A DNA stretch of 64,000 nucleotides from assembly GCA_947589215.1 (NCBI GenBank), contig CANQCL010000005.1, forward strand, positions 62,001 through 126,000, read 5' to 3'. The DNA comes from an uncultured Clostridia bacterium (lineage in GTDB: Bacteria > Bacillota > Clostridia > Oscillospirales > Ruminococcaceae). Shown here piece after piece: positions 1 to 8,347 of the stretch; within the stretch, counting starts at the first letter, position 1; each line of letters opens with the position of its first letter. Made by a program: the position numbers and the translations under genes. The notes under the pieces are model-generated. The model was not told the DNA's origin and did no database searches. It saw only the letters and a list, made by a program, of their open reading frames with translations.

Positions 1-438
1 CCGCTAATGACTCCTGATGAACTGAAAAGTATGCCTAAAGGTCAGTTTGTAGTTATGAAAACAGGATTTTATCCTATGAAAGTAAAACTCAAACTGTTTT
101 TTAAATGGGGAATTAAATTCGAAGAAGAATATACTGTAAAAGAAAACGGAAACCGTAAGGTTGCATACGCAGATAAAAATGAGATCATAGACGGTATAGT
201 CAAGAAATATCATCCTGATTGGTTGATAAACGATGATGTTCCGCCAAATGCTATGCCGGCAGGAAATCACAATCAGGTAATGCAAAAAGAACCGCCAAAG
301 CGTAGTACAAGGATCAGACCGAAAGGTAAGAAAACACCTTTAATAACAGCACGTCATGAACACAGAGCAGCACCGCCGCCAATTCAGAATAAAACAAAAT
401 TAAATGAAAAGGGGATTAATGCTAATGGGCAGACTTGA
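1..438 (+). CDS. VirD4/TraG-type conjugative coupling protein, C-terminal fragment
   Basis: The open frame runs in from before the window, so only about the last 145 residues are visible. The segment MTPDELKSMPKGQFVVMKTG, then a Trp-Gly-Ile-x-Phe motif and a Lys-Val-Ala-Tyr-Ala-Asp segment, is typical of the C-terminus of VirD4-like ATPases in Tn916/CTn-type elements of Firmicutes. These proteins bring the relaxase-DNA complex to the type IV secretion channel. The Walker motifs would lie upstream and cannot be checked. The tail (residues ~85-143) is Pro/Lys/Arg rich and low complexity. The stop lies 14 bases inside the next gene, so the two are translationally coupled. Confidence 0.75.
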   Translation, partial: PLMTPDELKSMPKGQFVVMKTGFYPMKVKLKLFFKWGIKFEEEYTVKENGNRKVAYADKNEIIDGIVKKYHPDWLINDDVPPNAMPAGNHNQVMQKEPPKRSTRIRPKGKKTPLITARHEHRAAPPPIQNKTKLNEKGINANGQT

Positions 439-727
439 TTTTTTATACAAAATGGATCTCCCTCATCGTGCAGTATCTGTTTATGTATATCTCTATGACA
501 GGGCAAATAAGGATGGTGAATGCTGGCCGTCTGTTCCGACGATCTCTCGTGAGATAAAGCTGTCAGAGGCTACAGTCAGACGTGCAATAAAGGATCTACG
601 TAATGCCGGATTGCTTGAAACAGAACAGAGATACAGAACAAAAGGAGGTAAAAGCAGTCTTCTTTTTAAATTAAAATTAAGCAAAAAAATTAACCACCTA
701 CACAAAGGGGCTTTTATGCCCTTTTGA
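425..727 (+). CDS. Small helix-turn-helix protein of conjugative element
   Basis: About 100 residues. A winged-helix segment is visible: PSVPTISREIKLSEATVRRA followed by a conserved basic turn and ETEQRYR. Such proteins normally follow the VirD4 gene in clostridial conjugative elements and resemble the N-terminal domain of replication initiators; a DNA-binding role is inferred. Three in-frame ATGs exist (404, 419, 425); AAAAGGGG at 407-414 fits 425 best. In complete elements the next genes encode the secretion channel, but here only an AT-rich gap and the integrase follow. The last residues (after about 85) look unlike the body and may be a frameshifted tail. Confidence 0.65.
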   Translation: MGRLDFLYKMDLPHRAVSVYVYLYDRANKDGECWPSVPTISREIKLSEATVRRAIKDLRNAGLLETEQRYRTKGGKSSLLFKLKLSKKINHLHKGAFMPF

Positions 728-864
728 TGACAGGTGGTACTGTTCATTATGACAAGAGAAAGTTAACTTCCCAATTTATTAAAATATTACTTCAGAAAAA
801 AACAAAATTCGAGTATTTTCTAAATGGTAATATCATATAATATTATTGGAAATTTATTCTAGCG

Positions 865-891
865 TTTCGCAAAGTATACAACTTTACGAAA
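865..891. other. Inverted repeat upstream of integrase
   Basis: Arms TTTCGCAAAGT (865-875) and ACTTTACGAAA (881-891) pair with one G-U and a 5-nt loop. It lies between the HTH gene and int, in the path of the leftward promoter at 935-963. It could be an Int/Xis arm site or an RNA hairpin. Nothing else gene-like is seen in 728-1033. Confidence 0.45.
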
Positions 892-934
892 GCCTAAATA
901 CTTCTTTTTAGTAATATTTTCTACATCTATTATT

Positions 935-963
935 AGTATAATACGTTTATTTTCGTTTGTCAA
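935..963 (-). promoter_or_regulatory. Leftward consensus promoter
   Basis: On the minus strand TTGACA (958-963) is followed by 17 nt and TATACT (935-940). It points away from int and towards the 3' end of the HTH gene, where no minus-strand gene is credible. An antisense or regulatory transcript is the simplest reading. Confidence 0.55.
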
Positions 964-1033
964 CACTTAATTTTCAAAAAAATATAATTATTTTAATCGT
1001 AAAATTATGGTCAAAAAAGGAGGTTGTTTTTTT

Positions 1034-2146
1034 ATGAAAAGAGCAAAAAATATCTACAAAAGAAAGGACGGACGTTACGAAGGGCGTATACCATATTGCA
1101 GAGATGATAACGGTAAACTTAAATATCATTCCGTGTATGCCAATAGCTATAAAGAAATATTGCAGAAAATGAATTTGTCGTTTAGTGATATTAGTTATAA
1201 AACGCTTAAGGATTTAACTCTTGAGTGGCTTTGTTCTATGAAATTTAAAATAAAAGAATCAAGCTACTGCCGCTATGAAACCATCGTGCTAAAACATATA
1301 ATTCCGTATTTTGAAAATACAATTTACAAAGATATAGATACGGTTACAGTAAATAATTATATTGAATATTTATTTGAATACGGTAAATCAAATGAAATAG
1401 GAGGATTGTCAGTTAAAACTGTACGGGATATTATAACAATTCTTAGAGCAGTTGCGAGATATGCTGAATCAAAATATGACTTTTCCAATCGCCTAATAAA
1501 TATCAATATACCTAAACTGGATAAAAAAATAACGCAGGTTTTAAATTTCACCGAACGTTCTAAATTGCAAAAATATTTACTTAATAATCTTAACTATAGT
1601 AATCTGGGTATTCTCATATCAATGTACAGCGGACTCCGTATAGGTGAATTATGTGCATTGACTTGGGGTGATATTGATCTAACTAACGGTTTTATTTACG
1701 TTTCTAAAACTGTTCAGCGCATAAATAACAATTCTGAAAAAGGCAATAAAACAAAAATTTATATAGGAGAACCTAAAAGCTCATCATCAATTCGTGAAAT
1801 ACCTCTGCCTGAATTTATATTAGAAATACTGAGAAATTATAAGCGTGATAATAATTGCTATATCTTATCAGGAACACAAAGTCTTATCGAACCTAGAACA
1901 CTGCAATATAGGTTTAAAAACATTCTGAATTCTTGCGGTATCAGAGATGTTAATTTTCATATACTTCGCCATACCTATGCTACATTATGCATTGAGAAAG
2001 GATTTGATATTAAAGCTGTAAGTGAATTGCTTGGTCATACAAATGTGAATATTACTCTTAACAGATATGTTCATTCATCAACAGAAATAAAGAAAAAATA
2101 TGTTGAAAGGTTAAAAGAGATCGTGAGTACATTGTATCGTGTCTAA
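1034..2146 (+). CDS. int: Tyrosine recombinase/integrase of integrative element
   Basis: 370 residues, the usual length for Tn916/Tn1545-type integrases. N-terminus (~1-50) is an AP2-like arm-binding domain (RKDGRYEGRIPY), then a SAM-like core-binding domain (~60-165), then the catalytic domain. Catalytic residues visible: Arg in SGLRIGELCAL, HILRHTYA (His-x-x-Arg), His in ELLGHTNVNIT and the nucleophile Tyr in LNRYVH. The start at 1034 is chosen because AAAAAAGGAGG at 1013-1023 sits 10 nt upstream; an in-frame ATG at 1007 lacks a site. The last codons contain the repeat copied at 5048-5074, as expected if the attachment core overlaps the 3' end of int. A terminator follows at once. It should catalyse excision and integration of the element to the left. 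Confidence 0.92.
   Translation: MKRAKNIYKRKDGRYEGRIPYCRDDNGKLKYHSVYANSYKEILQKMNLSFSDISYKTLKDLTLEWLCSMKFKIKESSYCRYETIVLKHIIPYFENTIYKDIDTVTVNNYIEYLFEYGKSNEIGGLSVKTVRDIITILRAVARYAESKYDFSNRLININIPKLDKKITQVLNFTERSKLQKYLLNNLNYSNLGILISMYSGLRIGELCALTWGDIDLTNGFIYVSKTVQRINNNSEKGNKTKIYIGEPKSSSSIREIPLPEFILEILRNYKRDNNCYILSGTQSLIEPRTLQYRFKNILNSCGIRDVNFHILRHTYATLCIEKGFDIKAVSELLGHTNVNITLNRYVHSSTEIKKKYVERLKEIVSTLYRV
2116..2142 (+). repeat. Attachment-like direct repeat, copy 1 (3' end of int)
   Basis: A 27-nt segment at the end of int recurs at 5048-5074 with 25/27 identity. Position at the 3' end of a tyrosine integrase is typical of an att core. The two differences are in the centre (positions 13 and 15 of the 26 nt that start with GAG). 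Confidence 0.6.
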
Positions 2147-2196
2147 TCTCCTCGTGAGTGAAAGCCATTATGGTTTCATTTGCGGGGAGATTTTTT
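2145..2196 (+). terminator. Rho-independent terminator of int
   Basis: AATCTCCTCG (2145-2154) pairs with CGGGGAGATT (2183-2192) with one G-U, and a T-rich tract follows. The loop contains a secondary GAAAGCC/GGTTTC stem. Confidence 0.75.
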
Positions 2197-2220
2197 ATTG
2201 AGTTTTATAGAAGTTATTAT

Positions 2221-2583
2221 TTAAGGCTTTGTATTTTGTTTTATTCTATCTTCACGCTTTTTTTCTTCACGTAGCTTGACCATTTCTGCATATTGTTTAA
2301 CTTCTTCATACATTTCGTCAGTAATTTCCTCAGAGCCATTAAATAATACACGTTTAATATCATTATCTGTAATCTCATTATTTTGAGTTTCCTCATTTGC
2401 AAGATAGCTCATTGATACTCCTAGAAATTGTGCTATTTCAGGAAGGTATTTTTTATATGCAGAATTTCTTCCTGATTTCCATTCAGAAACAGCATTTTTT
2501 GTCATTCCTAAGTATTCTGCCAAAGCTGCTTGTGTCTTTTTTTGCTTTCTCAATTCAAATAAAATTATATCTAAAGTACACAT
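2221..2583 (-). CDS. XRE-family (cI-like) repressor
   Basis: 120 residues. Residues ~5-60 form a lambda-repressor-type HTH: TQAALAEYLGMTKNAVSEWK is the helix-turn-helix, followed by YLPEIAQFLGVSMSYLA. The C-terminal half (~65-120) is acidic then Lys/Arg rich, without an autoprotease domain. Such proteins usually repress excision or transfer genes of an integrative element. Upstream (to the right) lies an unusually rich set of GTGTGC-containing inverted repeats overlapping two opposed promoters, the probable operators. The gene stands between the two attachment-like repeats and may be the remains of a second element. Confidence 0.8.
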   Translation of the reverse strand: MCTLDIILFELRKQKKTQAALAEYLGMTKNAVSEWKSGRNSAYKKYLPEIAQFLGVSMSYLANEETQNNEITDNDIKRVLFNGSEEITDEMYEEVKQYAEMVKLREEKKREDRIKQNTKP

Positions 2584-2641
2584 AATACTACCTCATATTT
2601 TGTTTAATATACACAAACTTAGCGAAATGTGTGCATATTTA

Positions 2642-2805
2642 TTGACAAGTAGTATTTTATGTGCTAAAATTCAGTTGTGAACAAAAAGCACACAAAATAC
2701 TAATGCTACATTTTTTAAGAATTACCGTTCTTGTATAATGTAAGCACTTTAATTTAATTAGTTTGGATACATTAATATGATACATTTTTTGTGTGCTTTT
2801 GTCAA
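2642..2805. promoter_or_regulatory. Opposed promoters with repeated GTGTGC operators
   Basis: Plus strand: TTGACA (2642-2647), 17 nt, TAAAAT (2665-2670). Minus strand: TTGACA (2800-2805), 17 nt, TATCAT (2777-2782). A 16-bp inverted repeat (2650-2665 and 2687-2702, 15/16 paired) overlaps the plus promoter, and the same AAAGCACACAAAA core recurs inside the minus promoter spacer near 2785-2799. CACA/TGTG half-sites also lie at 2612-2634, just before the repressor gene. This is the layout of a self-regulated switch controlled by the XRE protein. Confidence 0.6.
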
Positions 2806-2926
2806 CATTTCTAATAGCCATTATTAAATCGCAAAATTCCATAATGCAAAGTAATTATTAACCGTGATAGTAAAGAAACGAAAACAACTATGTAGTGTGT
2901 TGCTGTTGCATAAAGGAGTTTTGCTT

Positions 2927-2998
2927 ATGGCTATTTTTTATTTGGAGGTGATTATTATTATTTACAAAATACGACGTATGTATCATATGCTAATGTAA
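2927..2998 (+). CDS. Possible 23-residue leader peptide
   Basis: ATG at 2927 is preceded by AAAGGAG (2912-2918) at ideal spacing and encodes MAIFYLEVIIIIYKIRRMYH plus three residues: a hydrophobic core then a basic end. It lies downstream of the plus-strand promoter at 2642-2670. It could be a micro-protein, a leader peptide, or chance in AT-rich DNA. Nothing else gene-like is seen between 2806 and 3339. Confidence 0.25.
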   Translation: MAIFYLEVIIIIYKIRRMYHMLM

Positions 2999-3249
2999 CT
3001 ATTGCTTTTTGGTGTTTTATACATTCCATTTGTTAAATAACGAGGAATTGGAAAGTGTCATTGTAGTCAATAGTTTTTATTTCACAAGTTTACTTATCTA
3101 CATACATATGTACCTTCAGAATTATAGCAGTTGTACTTTAGGGTAATAAAAGTTTTTGTTAATTTCAAAGATGATAAGGGTTTAACAAGTTATTTTGAGA
3201 AATTAAAAAAACAAAAAATAGTTTCTTCTTAAATATGTCTTATATGTTT

Positions 3250-3286
3250 AACAATACCTGAACGGAAAGTTTGGGTATTGTTTTAA
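3250..3286 (+). terminator. Hairpin/terminator before LRR gene
   Basis: AACAATACC (3250-3258) pairs with GGTATTGTT (3274-3282), followed by TTAAA. It would end transcription from the 2642 promoter or attenuate the LRR gene. Confidence 0.5.
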
Positions 3287-3339
3287 ACACGCAAAAACTT
3301 GAAATCTATAATTAAGTGAAAGAAGGGATAACTTTGCTT

Positions 3340-4947
3340 ATGAAAAAAGTTCTAACAGGTTTAGTAGCGGCAGTCGTTTTAATAACGGCTGCTGCCTATA
3401 ACCTAATATATACTACTGCAGCAGATGGAGATAAAACAGGAAGCTGTGGTGAAAAAGTTACTTGGAGTTTTGATGAAACAACAGGAGTTCTCACTATCTC
3501 AGGAACAGGAGATATGTATACAAAATATGTTCCTTATGATCAGTGGGAATATTATCAATACAAAGATGAGATAACAGAGGTTGTTGTTAAAGAAGGTATA
3601 ACATCAATAGGTGATAGTGCTTTTGGACCGTTTGATGATGGATTTACTTTATACCGTAAGCCACCAATCTATTCAAAACTGGCTAAACTAACTTTACCTT
3701 CAACGGTAAGAAGCATAGGTAAGTTTGGATTCTATAAAACAGCATTGACAAGTGTTACATTTTCAGAAGGTCTCGAAAAAATTGGAGAAGCAGCATTTGC
3801 ATATACACCGTTATCAGGAGATTTGAATTTACCTAAGTCGCTAAATAACATAGGCGAGTATGCATTTAGCAATACCAATATATCATCAGTTATTTTAAAT
3901 GAAGGAATAATGTTAGGTGGAAGTGCATTTCGTAATTGTGATTCATTAAAAGAAGTGACTATTCCAACTGGTTTAATATATGGAATTACAAGTACTTCAA
4001 ACGCCCCACGCCCAAATTGTGGTTTTACACAGTGTGATTCACTTGAAAAAGTAATTATTAAAGGTGGAGGTACTGTTGCAATAGGTCAATCAAAAAATTC
4101 ACATAAAAATGCTCTTGGAGAATGTTTGTTTTCTCAATGTCCATCATTAAAAGAAGTTGAAATAGAAACTGAGGATATTGATTATGTAGCAGCTAATGGT
4201 TCAGAAGATTCGACATTTGATATGACAAATAATCCAACTTTCAAGGTGTATAAGGGAAGTACAACTGAGCAAACGTTAAAGGACGCAGGATATTTAACTA
4301 CTGAAAATACAGAATATAAAAAGGTTGACTTAACAGCTCTTAAAGATGCAATAAAAAAAGCAACAGAGAAAAATACTAGCAAGTTTACAGTTGAGAGTGT
4401 AAGTCAGTTCAATAAAGCATTAGCAGAAGCACAAGCATTATTAGAACAGGAGTATCCGCTTCCAAGTGAAGTAAACAAATCCATAGAATCATTAAATGAT
4501 GCAATTTCATCACTTGTAGATAAAAAACCGTCAAACGATAAAGCATCTTCGAATGATGATTTTGTAAAAACAGAACCTACATCTAGCAGCATTTTGTTGC
4601 CAAATAAAAAGGTAACTGTATCTTTGAATATTCAAAACTCAATTAAAAAGGCAAAAGTAATAAAACTCAAAGTAAAGAGCAAAACAAAGAAAAAGCTAAA
4701 GATAACCTGGAAGAAAATCTCTAAAGCAACAGGTTATCAAATACAATTATCAAAGAAAAAGAACTTTAAAAATAATATATTTAATAAGCAAACTACCAAG
4801 AATAAAATAACATTTAGTAAAAAATTAAAAAGTAAGAAAATTTATTATGTAAAAGTAAGAGCATATTATACATATAAAAATAGCAAAGATGAAATACAAA
4901 GTGTATATAGCAAATGGAGTAAAAAGTTAAAGGTTAAAATGAAGTAA
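3340..4947 (+). CDS. Secreted leucine-rich-repeat (BspA type) protein with Fn3-like tail
   Basis: 535 residues. A signal peptide (MKKVLTGLVAAVVLITAAAY) is followed by LRR_5/BspA repeats (~60-320; units such as LTLPSTVRSIGKFGFYKT and LKEVTIP), then a FIVAR-like helical segment (~325-390, LKDAIKKATEKN...ALLEQEY), a short Ser/Pro linker and a very Lys-rich Fn3-like domain (~435-535; KLKITWKKISKATGYQIQLS, YYVKVRAYY, YSKWSKKLKVK). There is no wall anchor, so it is probably secreted or held by charge. ATG 3340 starts the signal peptide cleanly, with AGAAGGGA upstream; GTG 3316 is the alternative. The same Fn3-like domain occurs in the two proteins at 41.9-43.1 kb and as a remnant at 32837-32965. 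Function: surface binding, inferred. Confidence 0.85.
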   Translation: MKKVLTGLVAAVVLITAAAYNLIYTTAADGDKTGSCGEKVTWSFDETTGVLTISGTGDMYTKYVPYDQWEYYQYKDEITEVVVKEGITSIGDSAFGPFDDGFTLYRKPPIYSKLAKLTLPSTVRSIGKFGFYKTALTSVTFSEGLEKIGEAAFAYTPLSGDLNLPKSLNNIGEYAFSNTNISSVILNEGIMLGGSAFRNCDSLKEVTIPTGLIYGITSTSNAPRPNCGFTQCDSLEKVIIKGGGTVAIGQSKNSHKNALGECLFSQCPSLKEVEIETEDIDYVAANGSEDSTFDMTNNPTFKVYKGSTTEQTLKDAGYLTTENTEYKKVDLTALKDAIKKATEKNTSKFTVESVSQFNKALAEAQALLEQEYPLPSEVNKSIESLNDAISSLVDKKPSNDKASSNDDFVKTEPTSSSILLPNKKVTVSLNIQNSIKKAKVIKLKVKSKTKKKLKITWKKISKATGYQIQLSKKKNFKNNIFNKQTTKNKITFSKKLKSKKIYYVKVRAYYTYKNSKDEIQSVYSKWSKKLKVKMK

Positions 4948-5047
4948 GTCAGTAAAATAGCTGACAATAAAAATAAACCATAACATTTCCTATATTACTG
5001 AGTTCAACCTGTTGTAAGCAATGTAGAAAATGCGAAAGTCACGATAT

Positions 5048-5074
5048 AGAGATCGTGAGTGCTTTGTATCGTGT
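5048..5074 (+). repeat. Attachment-like direct repeat, copy 2
   Basis: 25/27 identical to 2116-2142. In the same frame it would encode the int C-terminus (EIVSALYRV), so it is either an att core or the relic of another integrase end. CACGAT/ATCGTG and CGTGAGT/ACTCACG dyads surround it (5043-5090). It sits 45 bp upstream of the endoglucanase start. Confidence 0.6.
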
Positions 5075-5119
5075 ATATACATACTCACGGAAAAATAAAT
5101 TTTAGAGGAGGAACGTTCT

Positions 5120-7578
5120 ATGTTCAAAATTAAAAAAATGTTAGCAGCAGCGGCTGCTATCGCAATGACTGCTACGGCAGTAACGACTTCAATGAGTGCA
5201 ACGGCACTTGAAGGCGAAGGAAAATCATACACAGGAAATGCGGCATATATCGGAACATATATGGCAACAGATTATTTCGGTAATAGTGCATTTGAAGTAA
5301 CATTTGAGTATCAAAGTTTTGATCCAGACGGAACATATGTTGATGAGGAAACTGGTGAGACTAAGACAATCGACTATAACGACACTTTCCAATTCCTCGT
5401 ATATGATACAGAATGGGGCGGCTGGAATAAGACTATTGCAGGACCAAATGGAGTGGATAAAACAACACCACCTCTTACTGCAGCAGATTTGGACCTTGAT
5501 ACAACGTATACTGTAACAGTACCTATTGCAACTATTGAAGAAAAGCTAGCAGCAGGAAGCACACCATTTGGAATTAATCTGCAGCTTGGCGGAGTAGGAG
5601 ATACGACTGTATATGTTGATACAATCAGTTATGTATCTGGACCTGTAGTAACAGGCGAAGAAGTAACAGTAACAGGTTCATGGGAAAAAGGTGAAGGCAA
5701 AGGCGGAGACATGACAGTTACTCAGGGAAGTGCAAAAGTAGTAACAAGTGATGATAATATCAATGTATATAACTTCTCAACACAAGGATTTGTTAACCCA
5801 ACAGTAGATGTAACAGTAACATATGAAACAGCACCAAACACTCATGTGCAGGCAGACATTCAAACACAGGACGGAACACAGGTAGCACCTTATTCACCGT
5901 ATATTGATGTTACTGGAACATATACATATACGACTGAAATTTCAACTGATGTTACTTCAATACTGGCAGTATATGACTATTGTACAGTAACAAAGATCCA
6001 CATCTATGACAATCATGAAGGTAATGCACTAAGTGTATCAAATCAGTCAGCTAATGATGTTATTGCAAATCTTCAGGCAGGTTATGATCTAGGTAATGCT
6101 ATGGATGCAATAAATGCACAAGGTGAAGTAGATGAAACCGCAACAGGAAATCCACCTGTAACAGAGAAATTGTTCCAGACAATAAAGCACAAGGTTTCAA
6201 GAGTGTAAAGATACCAATTACATATATGAACATGGTAAATGATCAGGGTGTAATTAATACCAATTATCTTAACAGAATCCAGACAGTAGTAGATGAAGCT
6301 CTTGATGTAGGCTTTTATGTAGTTATCAATATTCATAATGACGGTGGAAGAAATGTACCTAATAAATGGCTTGATATTAGCCTTCAAAACGGCAGCAGTG
6401 AATTTAATGCAGTAGTAACCAAGTTCTCAAATATGTGGTCACAAATCGCAGCAAAATTTGCAAACTATAACCAATCCCTTATCTTTGAAGATATGAATGA
6501 GGTTATAGTAGATAATGCATATAGCAGAGATCAATTAACAGACGATCAGTTCTATAATGCATATGCTAACATAACAGAACTTAATCAGAAGTTTGTAGAT
6601 GCAGTAAGAGGAACAGGAAACGATGCAAATGATGACCGTGTATTGGTAGTACCTGGATATAACACTGATATTAATATCACAGTAGCCGGATATGATGAGG
6701 GTGTATTCTATATGCCAACTGACACAGCTAAAGACAGACTTGCTCTTTCTGTTCATTATTATACTCCAGCTAATTTCACTTTATCAGATCAACCTAATGA
6801 TACAAGTTTATGGGATATAAATGGACAGTATGGTATTTCATATATGACTTCACAGCTTAATAAGGTATCAGATTACGGTGTACCTGTATATCTTGGAGAA
6901 TATAGTGCAGCATTTAAAAATAATATTAATTATGTTGAAAATTATATTGCTTCATTAAATTTTGCTGCAAAATCAGTTACTGCAGCATCAGGCACAAGCT
7001 TTGCAACTGAATACTGGGATAATGGTGTAATAGGTGTTGATAGTACTGGTACAGGTCTTATTGATAGAAGATTTAATATTGTAACTCCTACAGGCACTGC
7101 AATTATTAGTGAAATATTAAATCCAACACCGGACTATAGTATACCACCAAAACTTGATAATGGTATTACGTTAATTGAAAACGGCGGACCGTATACAGGT
7201 GATGATGTGCTAATTGGTACATATTATAGGAGTTTATATTCACTCAGAAATAAGTTGCAGATTAAATTCAAATATAACGTACTATATTCAACTCGTGTTG
7301 ATGAAAATGGAAAAGAGGTCGATGTGGATTTCAATGACACTTTCGAATTTGTAGCATTCAATTCTAATTCAAGTGAACAAAAGGTAACTCAAGTAGGACC
7401 AAAAGGTATTGATGGTAAATCTGATATAACACCGAGTTTTAATCAAACATATACAGTTACAATCCCTATATCAACAATTGAGAATAAGTTAAACAAAACA
7501 CCTTATGGTATTAAACTTCAAACAGGTGATATTGGTAAATCACAGGTTTCGATAGTTTCACTAAAACTCATAGATTAA
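5120..7578 (+). pseudogene. GH5 endoglucanase with duplicated binding modules, frameshifted
   Basis: One gene in two frames. Frame 1 (5120-6208) has a signal peptide (MFKIKKMLAAAAAIAMTATA), a beta-sandwich module (~32-175), a second, different beta-sandwich module (~178-295) and the start of a GH5 domain (LQAGYDLGNAMDAINAQG). It ends early at 6208. Deletion of one G near 6187-6189 restores IKAQGFKSVKIPITY and joins the frame of 6190-7578, which holds the rest of GH5: NIHNDGG, acid/base Glu in FEDMNEV, SVHYYTP and nucleophile Glu in YLGEYSA. The C-terminal ~140 residues repeat the first module (GPYTGDDVLIGTYY...; PYGIKLQTG). No dockerin or anchor is seen. Role: cleavage of cellulose or other beta-glucan outside the cell. 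Everything except one base is intact, so the mutation is recent, is a sequencing error, or is bypassed. GGAGG sits 8 nt before 5120. Confidence 0.88.
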
Positions 7579-7603
7579 AAGTTTTTAATATTACAAAGAT
7601 ATT

Positions 7604-7656
7604 AAGGAGTATAACAATGCGAGCTTTTAAAGCCAAAAAGTTATACTCCTTTTTTA
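7604..7656 (+). terminator. Terminator of endoglucanase
   Basis: Perfect 12-bp stem AAGGAGTATAAC (7604-7615) / GTTATACTCCTT (7640-7651) followed by T5. Its loop carries GCTTTTAAAGC. Confidence 0.85.
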
Positions 7657-7664
7657 TATAAGTT

Positions 7665-7703
7665 AACTCTGTTCTAGCTTTAAAAGCGGAACGGAGTTTT
7701 TTT
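7665..7703 (+). terminator. Second terminator in tandem
   Basis: AACTCTGTTC (7665-7674) / GAACGGAGTT (7689-7698), one G-U, then T7. Its loop GCTTTAAAAGC is the exact reverse complement of the loop segment of the preceding terminator. Confidence 0.8.
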
Positions 7704-7745
7704 ATGTTCATTTTTAGATACTGGCAAACATACATAGCTAAATAT

Positions 7746-7802
7746 CCATGATCTCTGAATTTTTGAATACAAACAAAAATTCAAATGAAACGGAGATCAT
7801 GG
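7746..7802 (+). promoter_or_regulatory. Long hairpin covering the sigma-factor ribosome site
   Basis: CCATGATCTC (7746-7755) pairs perfectly with GAGATCATGG (7793-7802), and inside it GAATTTTTG (7757-7765) pairs with CAAAAATTC (7774-7782). The 3' arm contains the GGAG ribosome site (7792-7795) and the first possible start codon, so folding would mask translation of the next gene. Confidence 0.65.
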
Positions 7803-7804
7803 TT

Positions 7805-8347
7805 ATGTCAACTAAGTATTACATAAAAGATAATGGAGAATATAAAGAAATTATGGGCAAAGAATGGTATGAATTATTACAAAAGCAAAAAAATAACTCT
7901 GCTGATAAAAGACATTATTTTATTCATTTTGAAGCACTATCAAATAATGAGGATGATTATTACCTTGAAGTTTCAAAAGAACAGTATAGGAAATGGTGTA
8001 AGGAACGCCGTAGACATCGATATATACAAGAACAGCGAGAGTTACTGGGCTTAATTGATGTTTTATACAGCAACTTTGATGATTTTGAATCAGGTGTTTT
8101 AGGTGAAGAATTATTAGCAGACAAAGCAATAAATTCAGAAGAAAGGGCAATAGATGAAATAATGATCAAGCAATTGTTATCATCGTTAAATCAACTAACG
8201 TTGGATGAACGCAGAATTATTGAATCGCTGTATTTATCCGAAAAACCATTGTTACAAAAAGAACTTGCAAAAGAGTTACATATTTCCCAACAAGCGGTTT
8301 CAAAGAAAACAAAAGCGATATTAGACAAGCTCAAAAAATATTTTTAA
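7805..8347 (+). CDS. Sigma-70-like factor of recombinase element
   Basis: About 180 residues. The C-terminal region (~125-180) is a sigma region-4-like HTH: LTLDERRIIESLYLSEKPLLQ, then ELAKELHISQQAVSKKTKAI. The N-terminal part (YYIKDNGEYKEI...HYFIHFE) is the form seen in small sigma-like proteins that head serine-recombinase elements in gut Clostridia; region 2 is weak. ATG 7805 is preferred (GGAG 10 nt upstream); ATG 7799 and 7748 are in frame. It precedes the structured intergenic region and the toxin gene and may direct their transcription. Confidence 0.7.
   Translation: MSTKYYIKDNGEYKEIMGKEWYELLQKQKNNSADKRHYFIHFEALSNNEDDYYLEVSKEQYRKWCKERRRHRYIQEQRELLGLIDVLYSNFDDFESGVLGEELLADKAINSEERAIDEIMIKQLLSSLNQLTLDERRIIESLYLSEKPLLQKELAKELHISQQAVSKKTKAILDKLKKYF

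Noticed and set aside
2657..2842. Minus-strand ORF with RNVDK resembling the ErmB leader peptide
   Set aside because: Only five residues match, no erm gene follows, and the frame overlaps the operator region.
2927..2998. Confident new micro-protein
   Set aside because: Good ribosome site, but 23 codons in AT-rich DNA with no evidence of conservation; kept only as a low-confidence feature.
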